From Calonectria ilicicola (Eukaryota > Ascomycota > Sordariomycetes > Hypocreales > Nectriaceae), in NCBI GenBank assembly GCA_020809705.1, contig CP085827.1, positions 6,014,001 to 6,078,000 on the forward strand: 64,000 nt of DNA, written 5' to 3'. The position numbers were made by a program, and so were the translations under genes. The notes under the pieces are model-generated. The model did no database searches and was not told the DNA's origin. It saw only the letters and a program-made list of their open reading frames with translations. Shown here piece after piece: positions 10,438 to 22,518 of the stretch (position 1 is the stretch's first letter; each line of letters begins with the position of its first letter).

Positions 10438-12778
10438 CTATGATGTAAATGGATGAATCAAAGAGAGGCTGGTATCCTCATTTTCTTGCTTGATACTGGG
10501 ATGGCGTCTTCGCTTTGATTCTTCGCACGGATCGTTGGCGAGATCGGATCGCGGTAGCCGTTGCGGTCGCCGTCCCAGTCGCACGGGTCGCTGACCGTTC
10601 TTCAAGTGGCCTACTTTGTTGACCAGAGACTTCCAATTGATTGTCAACTCCCAGCCATCGAATGCAAATCTTGGACTCCTCTCACATTCTGGGTTTGTGA
10701 TGCTCGTGGAGGCTTCCGGGGGCCGCGCTGCATCTCGTTGCATGTTTGTTTCTCCCTCTCTGTGCATCTGCTGCTGCATTTGCTCCTGCATCATATCCAA
10801 AGATCTCATGCTCAAATCCTGGAGGAATTCGCTGAACTTGCTTTGTGAATTGCTTTGACTCGGGCCTGGGTTCGGATTCCCCCCTTGCGATTGGGATTCT
10901 TCCTCTGTCGGGTTGATCGGCGACGCTAATTTTTCGATTGGCTGCTCTGAATAATTGTTAGCCCCCCTTCTCAATCCAATGGTGAGTACAGGAGATATTA
11001 CCAGCCATAGGACCTTCTAGAGCCTGTTGATGATCTTCCTGCTGAGGAATCTGGCGACTGTGATAATCTTCGACGGACGCAGAATTTCGGATCAAGTTCG
11101 GTGGGCAATGGGCATAATCACGATCCTGAAGATCCCTTGCCATAACCCAAGCGGGTTCACTAACCTCTGGGAAACTGCCTTCGCCGAGGTCTTTAAAAAA
11201 GAGAGCAGGGAACTGCCGCCTATCGGCGCAATCCCCCCCAAGTTCGTACCTGGGTTCCCACTTGAACTTCTTTGTGGAGCGATCATAACAAAGGCCCTCG
11301 GGGATGTTTTCTGTTAACCCGTACGTATCCAATGTTCCAGGAATTCCGCATCTATCCAAATTATCGAATGGGAGAATTAGGGCTGGCATCCATGCGCCTT
11401 CGGGATCCCAGTAAGCTTCGTAGATTTTGCCGGGTGTTGGGTTAGTTACAGGTTCCGGGTTACGATATTTTCTGGTCGATGGCGATTTTTCGGGTGGCTT
11501 CTCGCCGGTTTTCCGGTACCTTGCCAGCCAGATAGCATCATCGGTGTCATTCGTGTTGTTCTTCGTATTTATGCGGTCCTGTGTATTTGAGACAATGCGA
11601 GCGGCTTCGAGATCGAATGCTTCTCGGGCTATTTCGTTATTGGCTTCGGCCAAAGATTCATCGCATCCAAGTACTCTAACACCAAAATGCCGAATTGCAT
11701 CCTCGCCCCGTCTTGAATTACAGCCGTGGTCCCTTTGGGAGAGGTGGCTGCCAGCTTCCCTCAACGGGTGCTTTCCAAAGGTCTTATTGTGCTTAGTGCA
11801 CCGAAGGATATACCAAGCGCCCTTCCATTTGGGATGCGACACAATGATATGTTTTTCACGTGCTTTTCCCTCTTTGAAGACTTCGTCAAATGATATTGTT
11901 GGCTGAGCGCTCGGAATGGTTTGTGGACGTTTTGAGGGCGTCGAAGAGTCTTGGTCGTTGCCGTCAGAGCTTTTTCGTTTTCCCTGCTTCTAATTAACGA
12001 TGAGCTATTTATCTTGATTCATCAGGGTATAACTTACAACATTTATTGTGTCCCTGGACTGGGGACAGGCTTCACGACTCTCCTCTTCCGAATCCTCAAT
12101 TTCGATCGGGTCATTGCGATCCCCAAGCACAGTTTCAATGTTCTTTGGTGAGGATAATTGTATATTCAAGTTAGGAGAGCTCGTGAGGCGTGCGGGAGGA
12201 GACACGGATGGACTGGGATCCTGCTTGCATACATGGAGTCGTATCCTTTCCACATGAACTGGGTCGAGCACTTGGAGGATATTGTCGAACGCTTGAAGAA
12301 TATTGTCGAACAAGTTTTTCATGACATCATCTAGTTTTTCCTGGTATTTTATTTTTTCTGCGTTGAGATTGTCTTCAGAGTTCAGCCTTTCTATCTCCTC
12401 CACGAATTTCTTCGCATGGGTATATTCCATGTAGCGCTCTTCATCGCTTTTATCATCCCAGCTTAGGAAGGAGTCTCTCAAGAACTGTTTTTTAAGTGAG
12501 GTCCTTTCTTCTTTGAGTTCGCAAGGAGACTTCATTTCTTCCAAGGTGCTCTTGCTCTCCGTGGCCAAGCTCTGGATTTTGCAAGCCGCCTCATAGTGCC
12601 CAGAATTCGACGTAGCAGTCATTGCTGTAGCAAGTAGGTGATCTGAATCAATGACGGTCAAGATTAAAGGGCGAATCCACTTCAGGGGTCTGAATAGAGT
12701 TGCAGGGTTGGTGCCATGCGTTGAGTGCGACTTGTCATGAGCGATCAATTCAGCTGAGCAAGCAGCAGTGTTTGTCAC
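10438..12778 (-). CDS. uncharacterised fungal protein, probably nuclear, 745 residues
   Basis: Three exons: 12778-12038, 11989-11002 and 10946-10438. The introns are 48 nt (GTAAGT...ATTAG) and 55 nt (GTAATA...CTAAC...TTCAG). The N-terminal third is charged and helical, probably coiled coil (EIERLNSEDNLNAEKIKYQE), and ends in an acidic motif NDPIEIEDSEEES that resembles a SUMO-interacting motif. The middle has WYILRCTKHNKTFGKHPL followed by AGSHLSQRDHG, a C-x2-H...H-x5-H pattern that could bind zinc, then a Trp/Pro-rich part (GKIYEAYWDPEGAWMPALI). The C-terminus has Gln/Met-rich and Arg-rich segments (LGRRPQRLPR, ESKRRRHPS) suitable as nuclear localisation signals. I recall similar uncharacterised proteins in Fusarium and Trichoderma, but I know of no function. 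The gene structure is well supported; the role is unknown. Confidence 0.75.
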
Positions 12779-13836
12779 CAGTTCTTATTTCGTTTTTTCC
12801 GCGGCATAGCCTCTCTCACCGCCTCTTTCTTTTTCTTTGGGTCATTTTTTTTTCTTTTTATTTACGTTGCGACGGGAGGATTGCTGCGTCCTGTAGTGGT
12901 TGCTAGCCGAAGCTCGATTTCAGAATCTTGGCAATCATTTATTAAGCCTTGATGTTTAGACAGTGGCCATTTGATCGGCCGCGTACGGGTCTCTTCACTT
13001 GTATCAGCCAATCACTGCATCTTGAGGTCGAAAAAAAGTTTTTCATTGCTTGATTCGGCTGTAATAGTTGCGCTTAGTTGGGTTTGAGAAAAAGAAAGAG
13101 TGCATGAGTGGAATGTCATTGCCTTGGAAATCTGCTGATGTTTGATCTCACAACAGGTTTTTATGAGACACAATCGCTGGGTATGTGATGTGTAATATAC
13201 GACCCCGCCCAAAGCCGCCAATAACGGCTCGCAAGGCTTCCAGCATGCTGCAAGAGCCGCCTTAGCTGAAGCAGCCACGGCGTAGGCGAGTGGCGGGCAG
13301 AGTAGCATCGAGACCGTGCTAAATGCGTGGCATGTGAAGGCCTGGGGCGGCTTATGGCTGCATTCCCCCCGCGGAATTGAAAGACTGGAACGTTCGATAG
13401 TTGCCAAGACGCGTTCAATTGCCGGCTGCGCGTCCAGCACAACGCTGTCGCCGCGTTCGCGACTTGGGCCGTCCATTCACAGCGAAGCATTTTATCAGGA
13501 AATCGATCAACGCGTGTCTAACAAAGGAATCGAATACGTAAGTGACTATAGTAGAAATACTTTTTACACGAGAAATCGGGTCATTTGACCCCCCAAACCC
13601 ACGCCGATGCGTCCGTCTCTTGTCGCGTGCAGACCAGTCGCAGATGTTGTGCTCCGTCGCCCACTGCTTGCTCCCCCTCCTCTTGAGAGCTCCAGGTCCG
13701 ATCAAGACCAAAGATAACACAACGCGTGGCCTCGCATTCATAAACAGTGCGAATTCAAGCACAAACATAATATATGTCATCAAGCATAGCTGTTCCCCTC
13801 TCGGCTACTCGCGGAGAGAGTGCAAGCGAGGGCGCC
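12779..13836 (+). other. intergenic region without supported gene
   Basis: This lies between two minus-strand genes. It holds the promoter of the 745-residue protein gene and the 3' flank of the WSC gene, with a T-rich tract near 12845-12865. Overlapping frames on both strands at 13012-13588 have no recognisable domain, and their coexistence argues against coding. Confidence 0.4.
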
Positions 13837-15993
13837 TCACATCAAGTAAATTGTCAGTGCGATACTGAAGATCATTGTTGTCATACCCATTGCTGTGGGA
13901 CTCGAGGCCCCGGCGACCACCACCACCTCTTCTGAAGCCTTGCTCCCTTGAGTTTCATGGCCAGGGACCTGAGCAGCGTCCGTCTCGGGAGCTTTATTGG
14001 CTCCAGGACCATTGTGAGTCTCATGCTCATGGTCCTGGCCAGCCTCGTAACCCTCTGCGTCTTCGTGGCCCTCTGGAACCGCATGTGCACCCGACATCCC
14101 ATGAAGCTCAGGAAACTCGGGGGCTCCAGGATTCCCGCCTGTCGGTTGAGCCGCGTCTCCGCTGCTGCCTGGGACAGGATGATCAACGCCAAGGGGACCG
14201 GTGCCAGCGCCACCTGTACTGGTTGCTAAGTCTGCACTTGGTGGCAAGCCGTGCGAAGGACCATATGCAGACGCTGTGCCATCCTTGGGCTTGTACAACA
14301 CGCCCCCGACACAATCACAGGGCTCAGGCTCTACGACCGGGTAGTCCTTGCAAATGTCACCGTAGCACTGTTCGGGTTTGTAGACAGTTTTGCCTGCACA
14401 CCGATTACTGCTGCACCGCATGGGCGCCCAGTGGTGGCCGTCTTCGACAAAGACAACCTGCCCTCCACACTGGTCCCCAGGATATGGTTTGAGCACCACT
14501 ACGACAGTGTGGCAAATGCCCTCCACGCAGATCGTATCGCCGCCACGGGCCGGCCCTGTTTCTGACGGAACGGCCGCGCTTGTGGCAGTGGTGACTGGCT
14601 CGCTTTCTACGTCCTGATCGACATAAATGGTTAATAGAATGTCGCTAGGGACGTTCTGGCGAGCCCTAAGGCCTCGGAGTCGGCCGCCGCACATTTGAGA
14701 CTTTTGACCTGGACATGGGTGATCACACTGGTCAAGTGACACACGTTTCATTTTGCCTCCAATCGTTCTTCCGCAATAGCAGTCACTATCAAAGCCAGTC
14801 AGCACAAAACCCTGGTCTAAATCTAAATCCTGGCAGTTGCATACCTTTCAAAGACCCCGGCATATCGAGTGCCTCGACAGGCAGTCATGCATCGGTCCAG
14901 GCTCATCTGTGGGCTGGATTCCTTGAGCTTGAAGGAGGGGTAACCATCTGCCGAAGCAAAGCATCCAAGAAGCTCAAACCCTGCGACGCTCTGAGGAAAA
15001 GGGCCGGATGAAGGTGCGGAGGTGGCTGAGGGGGTTTGCGTAGCTGACCCAAAAGTGCTCTCCTGCGTCACTGCGGCCGGGGTGGATAGTGCAGCAATTG
15101 TCGCATCCGCACTGGAGGTGCGATGGAATCCGTGATGCGATTGGGTGTGGGGACCCCCATTAACATGATAGTCTCCGCCTCGCGTTTTCCCACCCTTGGT
15201 ATGATGGAACCCGTCGATGTGGTGGTTATTGTCGGAATGGTGACCGCCGTCTGGGTGGTGGCCTCCATCTGGATGATGGCCCTCAGAGTGACTAGGTCTA
15301 GGAGTGGGAGTGGGTGGTGGGGGAGGTGCAGCGAGGGGAGTAAAGGCCTCTTCGCCTGCGTAGCTGTATGACGTGATGGAAAATGAGTCAATCTCAAAGC
15401 CGATGCTGATGACGAGAAATTCAGACGCCGTATCTTGGCATGTCTGCGTCACCATCACTGGCAAATCTTGATACCCATCATAATATGTAAATGAATCATA
15501 GCCCAGTGTTAAAAGATCACCCTGGGTTGGTCCTAAGGGAGATTGGTATATCACGGTGTTGTTGACAGATATGACCAAGTCACAAAACTGAACGGGATTG
15601 TTATCTGGTATATGATCGGCACCGTGATTATCGACCGATGCTGTGCCGGTAATATTAATAAAGGTAGCTCCTGGATTTGCGACTTGTGTATTGACAATAA
15701 TTGTAACTTGGCTGTCGTCTTGTATGCCGTCGGGGTAAATTGGCGGAACTGAAAAGCTCGCGTTACCATTGGACGGCGCAAACATCCGCCTAGACCATTA
15801 TGTTAAGATTAGTTTCCAGTACAGTACCGCAAAAATACTAAACTGACATATAGTAGGAGGCATTATCTGAAAGATAAAATTGGGAATTGATCAGGTCTGA
15901 GGCTAACGTGAAGTTTAGCTGTGAATCCTGTGCTGCAACGAAAGTGGATAATAAGACCACGCCAGCGATCTTGGTTTTTAGCGATCTCATCAT
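13837..15993 (-). CDS. WSC-domain cell-wall protein with His-rich spacer and GPI-type tail
   Basis: Three exons: 15993-15848, 15789-14845 and 14785-13837, with introns of 58 nt (GTCAGT...CTAG) and 59 nt (GTATGC...CTGAC...GATAG); 679 residues. Residues 1-21 are a signal peptide (MMRSLKTKIAGVVLLSTFVAA). An N-terminal beta-type domain rich in Asn glycosylation sites follows, then a Pro stretch and a His-rich spacer with repeated HHPDGG units. Next is a WSC domain (FELLGCFAS...MTACRGTRYAGVFESDCYCG...CPGQKSQMCGG); the second intron falls inside this domain and its removal restores the CYCG motif. A Cys-rich segment, a Gly/Pro/Glu-rich stretch and a hydrophobic C-terminus (MTTMIFSIALTIYLM) suggest GPI anchoring. 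WSC domains bind wall polysaccharide or act in wall-stress sensing. No long cytosolic tail is present, so this is more likely a wall protein than a sensor. Confidence 0.85.
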
Positions 15994-17367
15994 GGCGTTT
16001 CTGAAACGAATGAATGTACCAAGAGGTCTAATCTTGTGATACTAGATTGGCTTAAAAGAGCGACGAGGTTGTAGGTGACGTAGATACGACTGTAAAAGGG
16101 ATACCCCTAGGGGGGAGGAGCAGCAGTCGTTATATAACTTGCACAGCCCAAATTCATTGTTCGGTTAGAGGATACATCTTAATCTGAGTACAGGGGCTCA
16201 AACATTAACGGCCAGCACTTTCCGTCGCGGTAGTGGTAACCGCTCTGCCAACACGTCGCATTCCAGTCTCCGAGGCCTTGTATCTCTTCATGTCTTGGCA
16301 CACGTGCGCCGTGGTACGTTCCAGATACCTAGGAAACGCGGCGATCTCTACCTTTTACACCTCTTTGCTTAATTGGTTGACCGGGAACTGAGCCCGCGGG
16401 CTCTTGTTGCTGTGTCGTGTTGGCGCAGAGACGTCAAGGCGGGTAACAGGCGTGGAACAATCACATCACAGGTCCAAGATATTTTTACTTCTGCAATATG
16501 TCTAATCGGACCATCACGGCTCAATACAACTAATATTCTTGGCAACGGTCGAACGATTCTACCCACTCTCCAGCAGGTGGCGCTAACCATCGCTCCCGGT
16601 GTGAGGCTTGAAGCTAAAGTGCTACTTAATTGCCCCTCCCTTTTTGACTTCCCGATTGTGAGTGGAGGTTTCATGCCCCCAAAGCCAACATTCCAGAAGT
16701 CGCGGCCCCTTTTCTTGTCCCTGTAGCTTCCATTGTGTCTAGGCATGCACGTTTTGTCTCTGAGACCTTTGTCGGAGAGCCGGAGTCGACAGCTTCAGGT
16801 TCGTAACGACGCGGTCGTGGTGCTCATTTACGTGGGCAAAATATATTTACTTTTCCTTCGACCAGTCAAGGTTGCTCATATCTTCTACTCCGGTTATCAC
16901 CCATAAAACTATTGCTGCTGCAACTTTAGCCTTGTCTCGCGTGTTTCAGGTCTTGCAAAGTAGCGCTAATCCTAATAATGAAAAGAGGTTTGGGGTCGTG
17001 GGAAGTCTGACATCGGCTCGCAAGGCCTGGTATTGGACGGTGGAATGGAATGTTTCTGATTTTCGTAGCTGGTGCGCGAGTTAGATAAATGGTGTCTTAG
17101 GCTTTAAGATGCGTGTTTCAAAAATCAGGCGATGGCAAACCTTTACCCCGCGAAGCCGAAGGGGAGACCGGAATCCAAGACAAATCCCATTAATGACTAG
17201 ACAACCACTGAAAAGGGGGTCCTAAAAGAGTGTTGTTAACCGAGTGAGTTCACAGCAAAATTTCGTTATATAAAACTTGAGGCCTTAGCCCATGTTATAT
17301 TCTGACCCGTTTCATTGGTAGGGTGGCTGCTATTGATGCCCGTCCGTCAATAATCTTTTCCGTCTTC
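15994..17367 (+). other. intergenic region with two mutually overlapping ORFs, no supported gene
   Basis: A plus frame (16373-16726) and a minus frame (16369-16746) overlap completely. Neither has a domain that I recognise, and at most one could be real. The remainder is the promoter side of the WSC gene and the 3' flank of the next minus-strand gene. Confidence 0.35.
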
Positions 17368-18123
17368 CTATTCGTCTTCCGACTCTTCTTCGGATTCATC
17401 TTCTGATTCAGACACATTCGATACACCTCCTAATCCTGGAGCACTAGAGCCTGGTGGCTTTTTCCGAATATATTGCTTTTGAACCTTTGATTGGAGTAAC
17501 CCTTCGCTTTCCATGTCGCACAGAAGAGTTAGACACCTATCCTTGTTGAAATCCCAGCATGTTTGGTGGTCTTTAGGTTCCTTTACCTTCACAAACAAAT
17601 CGTCATCTTCGTCCGTATCTCGCCCTTCATAGTATCCGGGTAACATATCCTGGTGATTCTTTGCGAAATACTCGATGATGTGATCATTGGCCCACGCCGC
17701 ATTGTCGTAAGTTCCAAGGCATTCCATCTCAAGGGCGGTATATTCGCCAGCAATACCGCGGGTTGCAACATAAACTTCCTCTGGGTGACCAGGCTTCTTT
17801 TTCTCTGCAGGACCAAATTGAGCGTATATGGATTCTATACGTTCCGCGCCAGCATGTCTGATGAACGAGCCTGAGTCTTTGAATACAGGTTACCACGTCT
17901 CCAGCCAGACGTCGTGGTCTGCCACAAGACGTCGTATCTATATATGAGTAGAGTATCATTAATAATTCGGGTCTCAAATATCGTTTCGTTTGAGCTGATC
18001 TTTTACCTCTTGACTTTGGCCCGCGGTCTCCGAAGCAATGTTGTGGGCATTGGCACCGCCATGTCCAGCGTTGATCGCATCGGACTTTGTTTGGTTACTT
18101 TGGCGCTTTCTCGGTCTAGACAT
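17368..18123 (-). pseudogene. uncharacterised gene interrupted by one in-frame TAA (candidate pseudogene)
   Basis: A convincing start (ATG 18123) and a 69-nt phase-0 intron (18006-17938, GTAAAA...ATATATAG) join to a second exon that reads on in one frame to the stop at 17368, except for a single TAA at 17892-17890 (codon 55). Upstream of the stop the frame gives IRRLVADHDVWLETW and downstream PVFKDSGSFIRHAGAERI, with no sign that the register changes. Without the stop the product would be 228 residues: a basic N-terminus, a middle with VYVATRGIAGEYTALEMECLG, and an acidic Ser/Glu C-terminus (SESEDESEEESEDE). I do not recognise the family. An unusual intron spanning the stop was looked for and none kept the phase. 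The possibilities are recent inactivation, a sequence error, or translation from a downstream ATG (for example 17727). Confidence 0.5.
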
Positions 18124-18816
18124 TGCGAAGACCAGGGAAATAAATGAATCAAGATTCCAAATGCAGAGACAGCCTGCCCGTAGAAGTATGTAGAAGCGGT
18201 TGGTAACTTTCAGATCCACAAACGAGCTCCGATCACGTATCTCTTATAGCCACGAGAGGCTAGCTGCATATCACGTGATAGGCCAGCGAAAGTGCGATTT
18301 CGTCCTACACCGTAATTTGCCGAACTAGTCCGACAATTTACACCTGTCTTTTGATCCATCATCCATCAGTGAGGCAGGTCCAGTGTAATTTCTTTGGTGA
18401 AAATCATCCAACTATTTTAGCATTAACTCGCTTTGGGACTTATTTTATCTGTGTTTCTGTTCACATTACAATCAGGTCGGGGGGTAGACTTCAGAAGTAA
18501 GCAAGAAAATATCCAAACAGAGCGTGCGGAAACAAGATGTATCAAACTCGTTTCCCATTTCAAGTCCGATACATTCAACAAATTGGATGCGTCCCTTTTC
18601 TTGTTATTTCTTAAGATAGATGGTACGTTTTGCCAGTAGATTAGACTGAATCATTATTTGCAAAATGAATCGAGCATACAAGACAACTAGATGGCTAGCC
18701 AAGAAAAATAATAAAGCGGCAAGACATATATACATGACAAACTGAGAAGCGAAGAAGAGTTATTTACAATCAGAAATACTGGAATTGAAAGTCGCCAGCA
18801 GTTAGCAGCTTGCTTA
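18124..18816 (+). other. intergenic region without supported gene
   Basis: This lies between the 3' end of the xyloglucanase gene and the start of the interrupted gene. The only open frames are short and have no domain. I see nothing else in it. Confidence 0.4.
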
Positions 18817-21326
18817 CTACAGGCATTGCCAATAGTAATCATTCTGCTTTGTGCACGTGTACGGACTCTCGCACACCGTCGGGCCCGGCCAGCTAATACC
18901 ACCGCACTGCTGGTAATGGCTGGCTACCTCTGTGGTGGTCGGGGCAGTAGAGGTGGTCGACGATACTCTCGTAGTTTGTGTCGTAGAAGTTGTCGCGGAT
19001 GCCCTAGTGGTTGAAGTTGATAGAGTTGAAGAAGACGAAGACCCACCGCCACTGCTACCGCCTGAAATGGTCACCTTACCATAGAATACACCACGACCAT
19101 TTGTTCCTACAAACACGTAATTGGCTTCATTGCCGCTTCCTGCCACACGGCCACTGTCCACTGCACCAAATGTCTGACTGTCGCCTTGTACATCTGTCCA
19201 AGTAGATCCACCATCGGCACTGCCATACAATCGCTTTCCGTTGCTGCCTGTGCCGAATGCGTACAGGTTCCAAGAGGAAGAGCCTTTTCCGAGGGAAATC
19301 TTATGCGTGTCTGTCAGTGCTGTCGACACCTTTGTGAAGCTGGAGCCGTAGTTGGTGCTATGGAAAATTCCGACATCTGTGGACACGTAGAGCTCGCCAG
19401 CTGTAGTGGGGTGGGCTTCGATGTCACGAATGGCACCGGCCCCGCTGAGTGAGCCGCTCTGGGAGAAGCTTGAGGCAGTGTTTGAAGATACATAAAATGT
19501 GCTGCCAGACGCGGCGTAAAAGTATTTGTTGTCGCGCTTATCAGATGCGATAACGGCACCTGAGGGAAGGCTAGAAACAGACGCGAAAGTGGCGCTATTG
19601 GAGGATCGTACAACACCGCTTGACGAGGTGGACCACAAAATTGTGTCTGCATCAGCAGAATAAGCGACTTGACCACCATACTTAGAGGTGTCTGTTGCAT
19701 AGTTGATGTACCAAGAGGATCCACCGTTGCTAGACATGGCAACCATGTAGTTACCAGCTTCGTTGCCTACGCGAACGACATTGCTGACCTTGTTACCAGC
19801 GTAGTCGACACTGCTTGCGGTGGTCCACATAGGAGTATCCCAGGCTGAGTTTGGTGAAGTTCCCAGGTCAGACTGAGCCTTGAAGGTGAAGCCGCATTCA
19901 TCACCAACAGCAGCGAGGAGCTCGGTGCCTCCGGGAACAGACTTGACCTCTTGGACGGAGTACTCTTCGATTCCATTTGCAAGTGACTTGGTGGTGACTT
20001 TGGAAGATGTTCCCCAGTTACTCAAGTCATGCCCACCGTAAATTGTCAATCCAGTGCCATATAACCAATGGTTGCTGTCGTGGGGATTAATCTCGAGGCT
20101 CTCAATCATCCAGCCGAGCCATTTGGAGTCGACATCAAGAAAGTCAGTCTTGATCCATGGCGCCAGGGACACATCCATGGTGTGGTAACGGTCCATGGCG
20201 CCACTTGATCCCCATGCCCAAATTGGCTTCCAAGAGGCACCAGAATCAGTGGACCGGAAAAGTTGAGCATCAGGCCACCAAGAGTTTAAGCTGGCAACAA
20301 CCAATGTGCCAGGGTTTTGCATGTCAACACCAAGTCCACCAAAGCCAAAGTACAGAGAGCTCCCTGACACTGGAGTAATGTTGGTCCATTTACTCGATGC
20401 AATGTCGTATCGATACACAGCTCCCTGGGTTCCGTCATAGGGGCCTGTTCCATCTGAGTAGGTCAAGTACAGAGCCTTTTCATCAGGCTGCAAGCGACCC
20501 TTGTGGGGGAAGAATGTACCGGGTTGACCAGAAACAGCTTTCCACGTTGATCCAGCATCCTCAGAGACATATACAGACGCAGTGGTATTGTCAGCAGTGC
20601 CAACAAAAATACGAGAAGTTGCGCCGCTCGTGGTGCCCGAGGTTGAATCAAATGTGACAAAGGTAAGACCCTGTTTGTCACTGTTGTACCCGTATTGATC
20701 ATTTGGGTCTGGTGCATAGGTCCCAACTGCACTGAAGGAGGAAACCTTTTGGAAGCTCTGGCCACCATTTGTGCTCTTCCAAAGTCCATTTCCACTTCTA
20801 GCCCCAAAGTACACAATGTTTGAGTTTTTAGGGTCAACCGCCAAACGTTCACCTGTTCCTCGACCAGGCATATTGCCACCTACCTTGAAGGAAAGGTTCG
20901 TAAAGCTCCATGAGGCGCCTCGATTTGTACTTTTCATAATGGCCCCGTTGCTCGGATCCCAACTGTTAGTGTACATTCCAACAGCTGCATAAATAATGTC
21001 TGGGTTTTGAGGATCAAGCGCAAGAGCGTCAATGCCCCAGTTATGCCTAATGCCAGGGTCAGGGAATGAATGACTGCGACAGTGGAACTTGAGTCCTACC
21101 AGTTGTCACTATCTGCAATACCATCCGTGATTGGGGTCCAAGAGTCATCGCTATTGAGCTTGTAGATGCCTCCAATATCAGTTCGAGCATATGCTAGACC
21201 CTTTTCGGTAGGATGAAAGATGATGCCAGAGACAAAACCACCACCACCACCAATGCGAACATTTTGCCAGCTTGTGGCGGCCAAGGCAGGTGCCACAAGA
21301 CTAGTGATGAGACTAAGCAGCTTCAT
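18817..21326 (-). CDS. cel74a: xyloglucan-specific endo-beta-1,4-glucanase, GH74 with C-terminal CBM1
   Basis: Two exons, 21326-21100 and 21046-18817, with a 53-nt intron (GTAGGA...CTGAC...ATTAG); 818 residues. The signal peptide is [17 protein letters not shown]. The GH74 double beta-propeller follows, with its characteristic start [18 protein letters not shown] and [20 protein letters not shown], the segment [21 protein letters not shown] and repeated Asp-box-like blades ([15 protein letters not shown]). A Ser/Thr-rich linker leads to a CBM1 ([16 protein letters not shown]...WQCL, last ~36 residues). The length is close to the 838 residues of Trichoderma reesei Cel74A. It cleaves the glucan backbone of xyloglucan outside the cell, with CBM1 binding cellulose. 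The family and domain order are very clear; the gene symbol follows the T. reesei name. Confidence 0.95.
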
Positions 21327-21400
21327 GGCGACGATGCCAGGACTATTGGGCCTGTTGGTGTTGCTTCCAATATCAACTAGCTATTATAACTTTGCCACGC

Positions 21401-21406
21401 TTTATA
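21401..21406 (-). promoter_or_regulatory. TATA box of cel74a
   Basis: TATAAA on the minus strand, about 75 nt upstream of the start codon at 21326. Confidence 0.45.
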
Positions 21407-21476
21407 TCAATTTCAACTATACTAATTAACAGTAAACTTTTTATCGCACATGTTCAGTCCACAACATAGCCATCTA

Positions 21477-21482
21477 GGCTAA
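21477..21482 (+). promoter_or_regulatory. GGCTAA motif, possible XYR1/XlnR site
   Basis: GGCTAA matches the core recognised by the xylanase regulators of filamentous fungi. It lies about 150 nt upstream of the xyloglucanase start. One copy of a 6-mer is weak evidence; the position and the target gene type make it plausible. Confidence 0.35.
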
Positions 21483-21506
21483 TTACAATATTGACTACAC
21501 CAATTT

Positions 21507-21512
21507 CCCCGC
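21507..21512 (+). promoter_or_regulatory. CCCCGC, possible CRE1/CreA carbon-repression site
   Basis: The reverse complement fits SYGGRG. It lies 25 nt from the GGCTAA motif. Such sites are frequent by chance. Confidence 0.25.
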
Positions 21513-22505
21513 GAATCATGTTAATTCCCCATGATCAAGTTGGGTCCATGTTTGTGGAAGGTTCGGAAGCGCACACCCCTACAAAGCGAATGGAACCTAA
21601 GACTCCGAAGACTTGCCTTGGCAAGGCCTCAAATGGCAGATCACGAGGCCAGTGCGAGCTGGTGCCAGGAACTAGCGCCGATTTGAATCGCTTCATTTCG
21701 GTTCCGGAACCAGGGCCGCAAATCCGGGGCTTGTGACTGGGCATGAGCCCATATTTAGTTTGGCCAAATATCGCTTCTCACAGATCACAAAAACTCTCAC
21801 GATGGGAAAATACTCAACATCACATAATGCCAAGTTGCATGTCAGTTGATGTAGAAGATGGACAACTAGTATCAGCAAGCGGAGAACCCTGGGTGATTGG
21901 TGCGCTAAGCTGGGTCTTCAATCAGACAACCAACGACAATTTCAAGTGCAACAAGGGGAACAAGGCGAATCTTGCCTTAATCCGATCAGTTCTCACCAGG
22001 ACTCGGGTAAATATGCAAGACGTAAAATAATTAATCGCAGCTGCGACAAAATACGAGGTTTCGTGTCATCAATATCTTTTCGCCTACCCTAGAGCATGGC
22101 GATAAAGTAGGGGACGCTACAAAATGGATACTATTGATGTCGTGAGACAATTAATTGATGATCGCCTTTCTGTAGCATCGCCTATAAGACATTCATTACA
22201 CGTCCAGTTCAAAATCACTATTGGTGTTTGATCCAACCTCTGATCTTCCCAACACAATGGTGTGAAGGATGATCCTCAAACCATCGCAGTCCAACAGACC
22301 ACCCACACTCCAATAAATCAACACCTCCAACACTCTGCCGTCCAAAAATCCGGAGTAAGGCAACAAATCCTCTCCTCCTTTCACTCTTCCACCATGGTGG
22401 GGCTGCCTTGAGACATCTCCCAGCCACGCCCAGAAATGCCGCATACCCACCCACACCAACCCCAAAAATTAGCCCTCCACACCCAATTAAACCTCTTTCG
22501 AATGC

Positions 22506-22518
22506 AAAAAAAAGAAAA
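22506..22518 (-). terminator. Pol III terminator of tRNA-Leu
   Basis: On the minus strand the tRNA 3' end is followed at once by TTTTC and a run of eight T. Confidence 0.8.

Larger units (their letters stand above)
21327..22518 (-). other. upstream region of cel74a
   Basis: This is the promoter side of the xyloglucanase gene up to the tRNA-Leu. It holds a TATAAA, one GGCTAA and one CCCCGC motif within 190 nt of the ATG (listed separately). The rest, up to 22500, has no supported gene. Confidence 0.5.

Noticed and set aside
16369..16746. Fully overlapping ORFs on both strands
   Set aside because: Neither has a recognisable domain, and mutual overlap of this kind is usual for chance frames.
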